Assembly (NCBI GenBank): GCA_018883945.1
Contig: JAHLFF010000247.1
Span: 1 to 39,065, forward strand
Direction: 5' to 3'
Length of the DNA: 39,065 nucleotides
Source: Candidatus Acinetobacter avistercoris
GTDB taxonomy: Bacteria; Pseudomonadota; Gammaproteobacteria; Pseudomonadales; Moraxellaceae
Shown one piece after another: positions 16,839-25,885 of this stretch. The position numbers and the translations under genes were made by a program. The notes beneath the pieces were generated by a model, which was not told the DNA's origin, ran no database searches, and saw nothing but the letters and a program-made list of their open reading frames with translations. The number at the start of each line of letters is the position of its first letter. Within the stretch, counting starts at the first letter, position 1.

Positions 16839-17534
16839 ATGCGTCCATCTACTTTAGCGAACCCAGCCACTTTGACACAATCTGAGTCCACAACTGTATC
16901 AGTCCATGGAACAACTCGCTCTGTAGGTAGAAAAGCCACCATAAGCAAAGAAGAGCTTTTTCAAGCAGCATTAAATTTAATTGGTCCACAAAAAAGTATT
17001 GCTTCGCTTAGCTTACGTGAAGTAGCACGCGAAGCAGGCATCGCCCCGAATAGCTTTTATCGACATTTTAAAGACATCGATGAACTTGCCATTGAATTGA
17101 TTGATCGATCTGCTGTTGTACTTCGACAAATTCTGCATGAAGCACGTCTAAAGGCATCTCAGCATTCGAGTATTATCAGAAGTTCAGTTGAAGTTTTTAT
17201 TGAACAATTGGATGCAGATGAAGGAAATCTCAGCTTATTGTTAAGAGAAGGCTATACAGGTTCATCGTCTTATAAAGACGCCGTCGAAAAACAATTAAAT
17301 TATTTCCAGCAAGAACTTCAGGAAGATTTAGTCCGTCTTGAAAGCGCCAATAACAGTAAAATGGCACATCCTGATTTAGCTGCAAAAGCCATTACTCAGC
17401 TGGTTTTTAATATGGGTGCAAAATTGCTGAATATGCCAAATGAAGACCGAAAGTTAGTGGCTGAACAAACGATGATGATGATTCGTATGATTTTAGAAGG
17501 TGCACGTCATATCGAAATGAAAAATTCTCGTTAA
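16839..17534 (+). CDS. TetR-family regulator, FabR/DesT-like
   Basis: A 231-residue regulator with an N-terminal TetR DNA-binding domain at about 33-82 and a helix-turn-helix at about 57-78 (SLREVAREAGIAPNSFYRHF). The all-helical C-terminal ligand domain follows. The sequence resembles FabR and DesT, which sense the saturated/unsaturated balance of acyl-CoA or acyl-ACP. Its divergent position next to the desaturase and reductase operon fits control of those genes. An extra N-terminal stretch of about 30 residues rich in Thr and Ser precedes the domain. No clear ribosome site stands before the ATG at 16839, so the true start could be later or the message leaderless. A terminator follows. Confidence 0.88.
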   Translation: MRPSTLANPATLTQSESTTVSVHGTTRSVGRKATISKEELFQAALNLIGPQKSIASLSLREVAREAGIAPNSFYRHFKDIDELAIELIDRSAVVLRQILHEARLKASQHSSIIRSSVEVFIEQLDADEGNLSLLLREGYTGSSSYKDAVEKQLNYFQQELQEDLVRLESANNSKMAHPDLAAKAITQLVFNMGAKLLNMPNEDRKLVAEQTMMMIRMILEGARHIEMKNSR

Positions 17535-17577
17535 AAACGCTCTAGGACTTAGGTTACTTGCGTTTATTTTTAGTCAA

Positions 17578-17611
17578 AAAACCCTTTATTTTAGAATTAA
17601 TAAAGGGTTTT
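17578..17611. terminator. Bidirectional terminator
   Basis: Perfect 13-bp arms AAAACCCTTTATT (17578-17590) and AATAAAGGGTTTT (17599-17611) with an 8-base loop. It sits between the convergent TetR gene and the acyl-CoA synthetase gene and can serve both. Confidence 0.85.
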
Positions 17612-17656
17612 CTGATTTACATACGCTCAATTATTCAAATACATTATAAAAATGAT

Positions 17657-19363
17657 TTACTCCCAAACCACAACTTGGCTACGCTGAGCCCAAGCTTCAA
17701 TATGCGGCTCATAACGTTCTTCAATTTTATTGCGCTTAATCTTCATGGTTGGCGTGAGTAGATCATTTTCCATCGTCCATAAATCATTAACGACCAAAAA
17801 GAAACTGATCTTTTCATGAGGTTCAAGTGTTTGATTAATGCTTTCTTTTAATTGTATAAGCTCTGCCTCAATTTCTTCACGATGATTATCCACTTTCAAT
17901 TTATTACGAACATCTTCAGCCAACATCACAAATGCAACCGGTTGAGGATGACTTGCCCCACCAACACATACAGATTCGATCAGCGGATTTTCCCCAATTT
18001 TTTGTTCAATGGGCACAGGCATCACATATTTACCTTTAGCCGTTTTAAAAATATCTTTTACTCGTCCAGTAATTTTTAAACGACCTCGATCATCAATAAT
18101 GCCAAGATCACCTGTACGTAGAAAATGATCAGCCGTGAGATCTTCAGCAGTTTTTTCTGGATTTTTATAATAACCCAACATCGTTCCTGGACTTTTAACC
18201 AAGATCTCACCATTTTCATCAATTTTACATTCTGCACCCGGCTGTACATGACCGACAAAGCCACTTAAATATTCACCCTGACGTGTGACATGAGAATAAC
18301 CACAGTTCTCAGTCATTCCATAGACTTCAAGAAGCTCTAGCCCTAAGCTGCGATACCATTTAATGATATTGACGGGTAATGGCGCTGCACCTGTAAGCGC
18401 ATAGCGAACATGATTTAATCCAAGTTTGGAGAGGAGTTTCTTTTTAATCAAATTTCCTAAAAATGGTATTTTAAAGAGTATATTTTGTTTTTTAGGAGAA
18501 ATTTTATCATTCACACCCAAATAGAACTTTGTCCATAACCGTGGTACTGAGAAGAAAATAGTCGGTTTAGCACGATTCAAATCATCCACAAAGGTATCTA
18601 ATGAATTTGCGAAATATACGGTCAGACCACAGATCATCGATGAGGCTTCAATGAAAATTCGTTCAGCCACATGAGCAAGCGGTAAATAAGATAACGCTCG
18701 ATCGGACTCAGTCACTTTGAATGTGGTTTTTAATGCACTTGCTGGCGCCAACATCGTTTTAAAGCTTTGCATCACCCCTTTGGGTAAACCAGTACTTCCT
18801 GAAGTATAAATAATGGTTGCCAAATCATCTTGATGTGGAAGTTGAATGTTTTCTAAAGGCGTAGTTTCAACAATGATTGAATCCCATGTCGGTGCTTCAG
18901 CATAAGCTGGTGCAAGGGGTAATCTGATGCATGGCATATCTGTAGGAATAATTTCACGCACTTCATTCCAACTATCCCCAACACCATCCAATTTACCAAT
19001 AAAAATCAGTTTGGTTTCACTATGCTCTAATACGTATTTGGTACCTTCAGCATTTAAAGTGGTATATAACGGTATAGAAACATGACCCGCCATCCAAATC
19101 GCTAAATCGGCCATAATCCAATGTGCGCTATTTTTACCATAAATCGCGATATGACTATGCGCAGGTAGATTTAATGACAGCAAATGATTAGCCATTGAAC
19201 GTACTTGTTGACCAATCTCACCCCACGTATATGACAATACCTCTCCGCTCGGTAAAGGTTGGACAAAGTGTGTCTTATTCCTTTGTGTTTTTTCCCAATG
19301 CAACAAATAATGAATATGAGATTCTAGATATTCATTTTGATCTGTTAGCTGTCGTTCTTCCAT
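17657..19363 (-). CDS. Long-chain acyl-CoA synthetase (AMP-binding family)
   Basis: An adenylate-forming enzyme activating a fatty acid to acyl-CoA with ATP. The 568-residue protein shows the P-loop-like YTSGSTGLPKG (186-196), the VYGMTENCG adenine motif, the RTGDLG hinge motif and a C-terminal KTAKGKYVMP carrying the likely catalytic-lysine region. It resembles the FAA/long-chain group, not acetyl- or benzoyl-CoA ligases. The frame is open from an ATG at 19384, but that codon is inside ATGAAAAGGAG. The AAGGAG serves the ATG at 19363 with 10-base spacing, so I start there. It is transcribed alone, next to the desaturase regulator and convergent with it. Chain-length preference is unknown. Confidence 0.92.
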   Translation of the reverse strand: MEERQLTDQNEYLESHIHYLLHWEKTQRNKTHFVQPLPSGEVLSYTWGEIGQQVRSMANHLLSLNLPAHSHIAIYGKNSAHWIMADLAIWMAGHVSIPLYTTLNAEGTKYVLEHSETKLIFIGKLDGVGDSWNEVREIIPTDMPCIRLPLAPAYAEAPTWDSIIVETTPLENIQLPHQDDLATIIYTSGSTGLPKGVMQSFKTMLAPASALKTTFKVTESDRALSYLPLAHVAERIFIEASSMICGLTVYFANSLDTFVDDLNRAKPTIFFSVPRLWTKFYLGVNDKISPKKQNILFKIPFLGNLIKKKLLSKLGLNHVRYALTGAAPLPVNIIKWYRSLGLELLEVYGMTENCGYSHVTRQGEYLSGFVGHVQPGAECKIDENGEILVKSPGTMLGYYKNPEKTAEDLTADHFLRTGDLGIIDDRGRLKITGRVKDIFKTAKGKYVMPVPIEQKIGENPLIESVCVGGASHPQPVAFVMLAEDVRNKLKVDNHREEIEAELIQLKESINQTLEPHEKISFFLVVNDLWTMENDLLTPTMKIKRNKIEERYEPHIEAWAQRSQVVVWE

Positions 19364-19681
19364 GATGAATAAACTCCTTTTCATCTTTTAAAATTGAATC
19401 AATCTCTTTTTGCTTATTTTTCAACCACATCAATTGATAACATCATCTTTACTTAATTCATGTAAAAAAATCAAGCAAAATCATAAGATTATTTATATAG
19501 TTTAAAAAAATGAATGTAAGCTACTCTTTTTAAGAATATTTATTTTTCTTTAATAAAATTATGACTCTACATTGAAAGTATCATTGGCATTTTCTTATGA
19601 ATGGAAAGAAGTTTGTCGCCAATGCAATCCTTCCGTGTTTAACCTATTAATATTTAAGTATCATGGATTGAGATTCAGCAT

Positions 19682-20884
19682 ATGGCAAAGATTGCCACCA
19701 TTCTTCGTGCAAAAGCACAACTTTTAGCAGTAAAGGCTCTTACAGTTGCTTTACCTGTTAGTCATCCACTCGTTTTTGCTGGTAAAGACTCAACCTTTAG
19801 TCTTTGTTCCAATATTGCACAACTCGGCATGCAACATGTATTCATCGTGACTGATGCTGTCTTATTTGAATTAGGGTTAATTCAACCAATAGAAGCTCAT
19901 CTTAAAAACAACGGAATCAAAGTCACTGTTTTCTCAGGTGTATTGCCAGATCCAACCTGCGAAATTGTCGAAAAAGGTTTAGATTTATTTCATCAATCAA
20001 AATGTGATTCTGTACTCGCTGTTGGTGGGGGTTCAACCATCGATACTGCGAAAGTTTTAGCGCTTGCCTCTGCCAACAATAAATCTCCACAACAATTGGT
20101 GGGTATTTTAAAAGCACGTCAATCTGCTACCCCGCTTTTTGTCATTCCAACAACAGCGGGGACAGGTTCAGAAGTGACTGTTGCCGCTGTGATCTCTGAC
20201 AGCAAAACACATATTAAAAGTCTAGTGATTGACCCTAAAGTGGTGCCTTTAGCAACGGCTTTAGATCCTATCATCATGCAAGGCATGCCACCTTCGATTA
20301 CTGCTGATACAGGAATTGATGCTTTAACCCATGCCATAGAATCTTGGACCAGTAAATTTTCAAATAAACAATCTGATTATTATGCATCCGCAGCCATGAA
20401 ATTGATTTTAGATAATCTCGTTACGGCGTGGAAAGATGGAAATAATCTGGAAGCTCGAGAAGCGATGGCTTTAGGCTCACATTATGCGGGTTTAGCGATG
20501 AATTCTGCTGGTATCGGTTATGTTCATGCACTGGCACATCAACTAGGTACGCAGTATCAAATTCCACATGGTCGAGCAAACGCAATTATTCTGCCTTATG
20601 TGCTTGAGTTTAATCGTGACGCATCTGCAAAACGTTTCGCTGAAATAGCATATAAAATGAAGATTGCTCCTGTACACGTTTCAGAGCCACAAGCTACAAA
20701 TATATTTATTAATAAAATTAGAGCTTTGCTGAAAGAAATTCAAATTAAAACCTCCGTGAAAGGTCTAGATCCCAAAGATTTCCCGCAGATGATTGAATCA
20801 GCCTTTAAGGAAGCTCACGGCATTTATGCTGTGCCAAAATATATGAGTTATCGCGATGCAGAAGGAATATTAAAACAGCTTTAA
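19682..20884 (+). CDS. Iron-containing (group III) alcohol dehydrogenase
   Basis: A 400-residue NAD(P)-dependent dehydrogenase of the FucO/YiaY/AdhB type, interconverting an alcohol and an aldehyde or ketone. The nucleotide motif GGGS is at 115-118 (AVGGGSTIDTAK), followed by PTTAGTGSEVT. The metal site is complete: Asp213, His217, His282 and His296, with the 4- and 14-residue spacing typical of the family. A hydrophobic N-terminal segment of about 25 residues precedes the dehydrogenase fold. An isomerase/hydratase-like gene follows after 63 bases on the same strand, so the two probably share a transcript. The substrate cannot be told; a link to fatty alcohol or aldehyde metabolism is suggested only by neighbours. 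Confidence 0.92.
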   Translation: MAKIATILRAKAQLLAVKALTVALPVSHPLVFAGKDSTFSLCSNIAQLGMQHVFIVTDAVLFELGLIQPIEAHLKNNGIKVTVFSGVLPDPTCEIVEKGLDLFHQSKCDSVLAVGGGSTIDTAKVLALASANNKSPQQLVGILKARQSATPLFVIPTTAGTGSEVTVAAVISDSKTHIKSLVIDPKVVPLATALDPIIMQGMPPSITADTGIDALTHAIESWTSKFSNKQSDYYASAAMKLILDNLVTAWKDGNNLEAREAMALGSHYAGLAMNSAGIGYVHALAHQLGTQYQIPHGRANAIILPYVLEFNRDASAKRFAEIAYKMKIAPVHVSEPQATNIFINKIRALLKEIQIKTSVKGLDPKDFPQMIESAFKEAHGIYAVPKYMSYRDAEGILKQL

Positions 20885-20947
20885 ATATTCTGTTTATGGT
20901 AATTTGGATTTCATCATTTAGATACGCTGATTACAAGGATTGTAAAT

Positions 20948-21751
20948 ATGCTTCGATGCTTAGAGGATGTTCATCCACATTTAAATCTCAGTTTAGTACA
21001 AACTGTACTCACGATTGAGATTAATCGCCCAGAATGCAAAAATGCGTTGAATGGCGATCTTTATACGCTTATTACAGATGTTCTAAATGAAGCAGATACT
21101 AGCCCAGACGTTCGTGTGGTCATTCTCAGAGGAAATGCAACCGACTTTAGTTCAGGCAATGACCTCAAGTACTTCTTAATGCTTGCTGTTCAGACTCAAG
21201 AGAGTATTTCGCCTGGCTCAACACCACCTTTTCTATTTTTAAAAGCACTTGCTCAATTTTCAAAGCCAATCATTGCAGCTGTACGTGGTGTTGCGATTGG
21301 TGTAGGAGTTACGCTGTTATCACATTGTGATTTGGTTTATGCAGATCACAGTACCTCATTTCAACTCCCCTTTGTCAATTTAGGTCTGACTTTAGAAGGT
21401 GCTTCCAGCCTGCTTTTTTCACAGAAAGCGGGTTATCATCTTGCTGCTGAATTATTATTGACTGGGCAAAAATTTAATGCCGAGAAAGCGCTCAGTGCAC
21501 GATTAATCAACGCGATTGTTGAAGATCCTTATACTTTTTCAACAGCGCAAGCACGAGAACTTGCCTTATTACCGACTGCATCCTTGCAAATTGTTAAATC
21601 ACAAATGAAACATAATCTTCAACAAATTTTAACGTGTATAGATCATGAAGCTAAAATTGTGTGTCAACGTATTCAATCGCCTGAATTAATGGAAGCCATT
21701 TCGGCCTTTATGCAAAAAAGAAAACCTGATTTCAGCCAATTTAATACTTAA
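20948..21751 (+). CDS. Enoyl-CoA hydratase/isomerase-family protein
   Basis: A 267-residue crotonase-fold protein acting on an acyl-CoA thioester. The CoA/oxyanion motifs are visible: SSGNDL (68-73) and VRGVAIGVGVTLL (112-124). Of the two glutamates used by hydratases, the first position appears replaced in LPFVNLGL (140-147). Glu150 in TLEGASS remains. That pattern is commoner in delta3-delta2-enoyl-CoA isomerase-like members than in true hydratases, so isomerisation of unsaturated acyl-CoA is the better guess. AAGGA lies about 8 bases upstream. It follows the iron alcohol dehydrogenase and is closed by a terminator. The pairing with that dehydrogenase is not a textbook operon. Confidence 0.88.
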   Translation: MLRCLEDVHPHLNLSLVQTVLTIEINRPECKNALNGDLYTLITDVLNEADTSPDVRVVILRGNATDFSSGNDLKYFLMLAVQTQESISPGSTPPFLFLKALAQFSKPIIAAVRGVAIGVGVTLLSHCDLVYADHSTSFQLPFVNLGLTLEGASSLLFSQKAGYHLAAELLLTGQKFNAEKALSARLINAIVEDPYTFSTAQARELALLPTASLQIVKSQMKHNLQQILTCIDHEAKIVCQRIQSPELMEAISAFMQKRKPDFSQFNT

Positions 21752-21844
21752 AAAGATAAAGTGATTTTTTCTATTAAAAACTGAGCATAAACACAGTAAA
21801 TCCTAATCTGCTCTATACCTTACTCAATATAAATGTGACATATA

Positions 21845-21870
21845 AAAAAAGCACCCGAAGGTGCTTTTTA
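21845..21870. terminator. Bidirectional terminator
   Basis: Stem GCACC-CGAA-GGTGC (21851-21864) with a stable GNRA-like tetraloop, flanked by an A-run and a T-run. It lies between the converging isomerase-like gene and rapA. Confidence 0.88.
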
Positions 21871-21890
21871 AATGCTTTGAAACAACAGTA

Positions 21891-24719
21891 TCAAGGCTTA
21901 ACCACCACCATCACACGAATCGCTTCAGGCGTCATCGTTAAACCATCCAACAAACCTAAACCTTCTTTTTGCAATTTTTGAAGACGTGAAATTTCATCTT
22001 CACGGATACTTGAGTTGAATTGTTTCAAGTAGCTTAAACGATCAATCTCATACTGCCATTTGTTGCCATAAATTTCTTTAGATTGTTGTTTCAAGTCAGG
22101 CAATACGCCTTTGGCAATATCTAAAGCTTGGTTATAACGCTCTTCAATCACGACACGACGCGCTTTGATCACTTGACGACAGCTATTGCCATCCAGATGA
22201 TGTAAATACGGTTTTAAAATGTCTGGAGCAATCTTATTGGATAAATCCTGACCTTTTTCACTGAGTAATACGCGTATCAATTGTGTTGGTAAACTCGATG
22301 GAAGATTTAAAGCTTTCGGCGCTACGACACCTACTTTAAACCAAACTTCAACCAAGACAGAACCCTGCGGTAATGCAGCAGATTTTAATACGGAAACATT
22401 GGTACTACCGAAAGATTGCGTATTAATGATTTCCATCACGCTTTCAGTAAATGGATGTTCCAGCGTAATGTACTCAGCATCGTCACGAATTTGTGCTTGA
22501 TCACGATAGAACGTCAATGTCATTCCATCTTCATCCAGCGGTAAACCTTGAACTTGCATTTGTTCAGTCGGTTTAATAATCACCGTACCATTACTTTGCT
22601 CATCAAAATCAATATTGGTTGATGCCATAAAACGCTTCATGAACATTGGCAACAAAGTGTTGTCGTCATATTCTTCAAGCGCTTGAACAATTTCTTGAGC
22701 CACAACAGGACGACAAGAGTTGTATTCAAGTAAACGGTCACGGCCTGCTTGCAATTCATTTTCAAGCGCTTGACGTTGAACATTCACAGCTTCAAGCAAA
22801 TCTTCAAATTGCTGACCCAAATCCGCCAATAGACAGCCTTTCAAGTCCATGATGAAATTTTCTTGAAGTGTTTGCGCTGTAGGCGAAATATTACTGAAAA
22901 TATTCAATGCTTCGTTATACCAACGGAACATACGCTCTTGAGCTGTACCCAATAAATAAGGCACATGAATTTGAATACGGTTTTCTTGACCAATACGATC
23001 TAAACGACCAATACGTTGTTCTAAAATATCTGGATTAGAAGGTAAATCGAATAAAATCAGATCTGAAGCAAACTGGAAGTTACGGCCTTCTGAACCAATC
23101 TCAGAACACAGTAAAATTTGTGCGCCATACGAATCTTCTGCAAAATACGCAGCCGCTTGGTCACGCTCCAACAAGCTCATACCTTCATGGAACATTGCAG
23201 TTCGAATACCCGCATGAATACGTAGTGCACTTTCTAAAGCTTCAACGACTGGACCACTGCGCGCAATAAGCAATACTTTCTTGTGTTTTAACTGTGTGCG
23301 TAGCATTTCCATAATCCACGATATACGCGGATCATTTTCCATCCAAGCACCATCTAACTGTGCTTCTTCAGGCCACATTTGTTCACGTAATTTTCCGTCT
23401 TTAGACCAATGTTCTGGCGCTTGCAACGGCGCAGGCTGACAGTCACGACCTGGAAAACCTTGAATCGCTTCACGCGTATTACGGAACAATACACGTCCCG
23501 TACCATGACGGTCTAAAAGCTCATGAATTGCGCGGAAACGTTGTTCTGGCTCATCTTCAACTTTATGACCCAATAACTGTTCAATTGCTTCAAAATGCTC
23601 AGCTTCAAGAGGAAAATCTGACATTAGAACTTCAGCAATTTTAGCCGTATGCTGATATTTTTCTTCTTCATCCAAGAAGCGCTCAAGTGAACTAAAGCGC
23701 TGCGGATCCAATAAACGTAAACGAGCAAAATGGCTTTCAACACCCAACTGTTCTGGCGTTGCAGTCAACAGCAATACACCTGCAGTTTTTTCAGCCAGTT
23801 CTTCAATCAGGTCATAACGGTCATTACCGCCTTCTTCTTCAGACCACATGAGATGATGCGCTTCGTCAACCACCAATAAATCAAAGCCTGCCTCTACCGC
23901 TTGTTCACGCAAATCATCATGGTCGATCATCAAATCAACAGATGCGATAATACATTGCTCAGTTAGGAACGGGTTTTGCTCTGGATCATGTTCTTTTATA
24001 GAAGCAGTACGGGTCAAATCGAATAATGAGAAATTCAAATTGAAACGGCGACGCATTTCAATCATCCACTGATATTGCAAAGAATCAGGCACCAAAATCA
24101 GAATACGTTCTGAACGCCCTGTTTTCAGTTGCTGGTGAATAATCAATCCTGCTTCAATGGTTTTACCTAAACCCACTTCATCTGCAAGCAAAACACGTGG
24201 GGCAAAACGTTTACCCACTTCATGCGCGATATAGAGCTGATGTGGAATCAAACCGACACGTGAGCCGATCATGCCGCGTAGAGGGCTATTTTGCATATTG
24301 GCTTGCATCTGCATCGCTTCAATACGCAAGTCATACCATTCTTTATAATCAATTTGGCTAGCAAGAAGACGATCTAGAGGCTTAGACAGTTGAATCGTTG
24401 CACCCAATCGCGTTTCATTTAATGCTTTGCGTTCTTCGGTGCCATCTTCTAAAGTTCGAATTACGTTATAACGAATCACATCATTACGTTCTTCAAAAGA
24501 CTCAACTTTCCAAGTCACGCCTTCTTGATCTAGAAGCTCATCATTTACGTTAAAAACAATTCGAGATAGTGGTGCGTTGTTGCGTGCATAAACGCGTGTT
24601 TCATCACTTTTTGGAAATAAAATACTGATTGATCGTTCATCAACATCAATCAATACACCTAAACCAAGTTCTGTTTCTGTATCTGATAACCAACGTTGAC
24701 CAATAGCAAATTGCTGCAA
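21891..24719 (-). CDS. rapA: RNA polymerase-associated ATPase RapA (HepA)
   Basis: A SWI2/SNF2-type ATPase that binds RNA polymerase and promotes its recycling. It has 942 residues, close to the 968 of E. coli RapA. The N-terminal part (1 to about 110) is the tandem Tudor-like region starting MQQFAIGQRWLSD. The helicase core has Walker A DEVGLGKT (180-187), DEAH (285-288), motif III LLTATP, and a second RecA lobe with SEIGSEGRNFQFA and QRIGRLDRIGQ. The remainder is the RapA-specific C-terminal region. Transcribed alone between two terminator-bearing or noncoding regions. Function is confident by family. Confidence 0.96.
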   Translation of the reverse strand: MQQFAIGQRWLSDTETELGLGVLIDVDERSISILFPKSDETRVYARNNAPLSRIVFNVNDELLDQEGVTWKVESFEERNDVIRYNVIRTLEDGTEERKALNETRLGATIQLSKPLDRLLASQIDYKEWYDLRIEAMQMQANMQNSPLRGMIGSRVGLIPHQLYIAHEVGKRFAPRVLLADEVGLGKTIEAGLIIHQQLKTGRSERILILVPDSLQYQWMIEMRRRFNLNFSLFDLTRTASIKEHDPEQNPFLTEQCIIASVDLMIDHDDLREQAVEAGFDLLVVDEAHHLMWSEEEGGNDRYDLIEELAEKTAGVLLLTATPEQLGVESHFARLRLLDPQRFSSLERFLDEEEKYQHTAKIAEVLMSDFPLEAEHFEAIEQLLGHKVEDEPEQRFRAIHELLDRHGTGRVLFRNTREAIQGFPGRDCQPAPLQAPEHWSKDGKLREQMWPEEAQLDGAWMENDPRISWIMEMLRTQLKHKKVLLIARSGPVVEALESALRIHAGIRTAMFHEGMSLLERDQAAAYFAEDSYGAQILLCSEIGSEGRNFQFASDLILFDLPSNPDILEQRIGRLDRIGQENRIQIHVPYLLGTAQERMFRWYNEALNIFSNISPTAQTLQENFIMDLKGCLLADLGQQFEDLLEAVNVQRQALENELQAGRDRLLEYNSCRPVVAQEIVQALEEYDDNTLLPMFMKRFMASTNIDFDEQSNGTVIIKPTEQMQVQGLPLDEDGMTLTFYRDQAQIRDDAEYITLEHPFTESVMEIINTQSFGSTNVSVLKSAALPQGSVLVEVWFKVGVVAPKALNLPSSLPTQLIRVLLSEKGQDLSNKIAPDILKPYLHHLDGNSCRQVIKARRVVIEERYNQALDIAKGVLPDLKQQSKEIYGNKWQYEIDRLSYLKQFNSSIREDEISRLQKLQKEGLGLLDGLTMTPEAIRVMVVVKP

Positions 24720-24948
24720 TTTCTTCCACCTTATCTCAAGTTAGGACTGAAAAACCAAAGCTCAATCAGGAGAATATTTGAGCAAAGTTTAACGTCTTTA
24801 AGCAATATATTTTGACACAAAGCCCACCAAAAAGTGAGCATAATTTAAGAATGATTAACTTTTAATCAAGTGATTGAGTTTTTGTGTGGAAAATTCAATC
24901 CAGATTCGATTATATCCACTCTCTCCATCATCAAAATTTAAACGAAAA

Positions 24949-25593
24949 TCAAAAAGGCACTGGACTATTAAAATCCATACGCTCTTCAGTAATAGGATGA
25001 TAAAAACTCAATTGCTCTGCGTGTAAACAAAGACGAGGCATGAGGCTCTGATGTTCTGGACTTGCGTATAGGGTATCACCGACGATGGGATGTCCCAAAT
25101 ATTGCATGTGAACGCGTAGTTGATGTGCTCGACCAGTAATAGGCGTTAGTTTTACCCGTGTCACTATTTGATCTTGAATTTGGAATTGCTCCATAACCTG
25201 CCAATGTGTAAGCGCAACTTTGTTATGCTCAGGATCAACAATATGTAATGGAGGACGTGTTGGATCATAAACCACAGGAATATCGACAGTACCTTCGCCT
25301 TCTAACTGCCCGACGACCAAGGCTTGATAGGTTTTATCTGTCTGTCTTTCTTGAAATTGTCTTGAAATTGATTTTTGACCCGCTTTTGATAGGCCAAAGA
25401 CTAAAATACCCGAGGTATCCCGATCTAAACGATGGATGAGCAGTGTTCGACGTTCTTCTTTGAGTAACCGATTGATGGCACAGTCTTGTAAGTCTTCCGT
25501 CTTTCCGGGGACTGAAAGCAGACCAGCAGGTTTATGAATAACCATGAAATCTTTGTCACGATAAATCAGGTGCTCTTTTAGAAAGTTACTCAA
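24949..25593 (-). CDS. rluA: RluA-family pseudouridine synthase
   Basis: An RNA pseudouridine synthase of 214 residues, the size of the short RluA enzymes that modify 23S rRNA U746 and tRNA U32 in E. coli. The catalytic motif HRLDRDTSG is at 54-62, with Asp57 as nucleophile; VPGKTE and GRAHQLRVHMQYLGHPIVGD near the C-terminus are typical. There is no N-terminal S4 domain, which separates it from RluC and RluD. The start codon is TTG at 25593, with AGGAA 7 bases upstream; no ATG is available at the expected position. It lies upstream of rapA on the same strand but 229 bases away. Target RNA is inferred from length and lack of S4. Confidence 0.88.
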   Translation of the reverse strand: MSNFLKEHLIYRDKDFMVIHKPAGLLSVPGKTEDLQDCAINRLLKEERRTLLIHRLDRDTSGILVFGLSKAGQKSISRQFQERQTDKTYQALVVGQLEGEGTVDIPVVYDPTRPPLHIVDPEHNKVALTHWQVMEQFQIQDQIVTRVKLTPITGRAHQLRVHMQYLGHPIVGDTLYASPEHQSLMPRLCLHAEQLSFYHPITEERMDFNSPVPF

Positions 25594-25670
25594 AGTTCAA
25601 TTCCTAGCAGATCGTGAAAATAGGCAGCAATGATAGAAAGCTTAGCATTAAATTTCAATGTAAAATGAGA

Positions 25671-25686
25671 AAAACTTATAAGTTTT
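25671..25686. promoter_or_regulatory. Perfect 16-bp palindrome upstream of the pseudouridine synthase
   Basis: AAAACTTATAAGTTTT is its own reverse complement. It lies 78 bases upstream of the TTG start on the minus strand, in a 292-base AT-rich divergent region shared with the lipoprotein gene. It could be an operator or chance in AT-rich DNA. Confidence 0.25.
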
Positions 25687-25885
25687 ATTCAGAAAATAAC
25701 GATTAAGATGATTTTATTATTTTGACTTATCCAAAGCATCAAATGAACAATAAAGTGAATCGATCTAGTTTTGAACATTCAGCTTTAAAACATGGCTTAA
25801 AGCTGTATTATATTTAGACAAATTGTTATTCATCCAAACTGAATACAAAAAGATAAAATATAACAATATAGAATGAGTATTCTTC

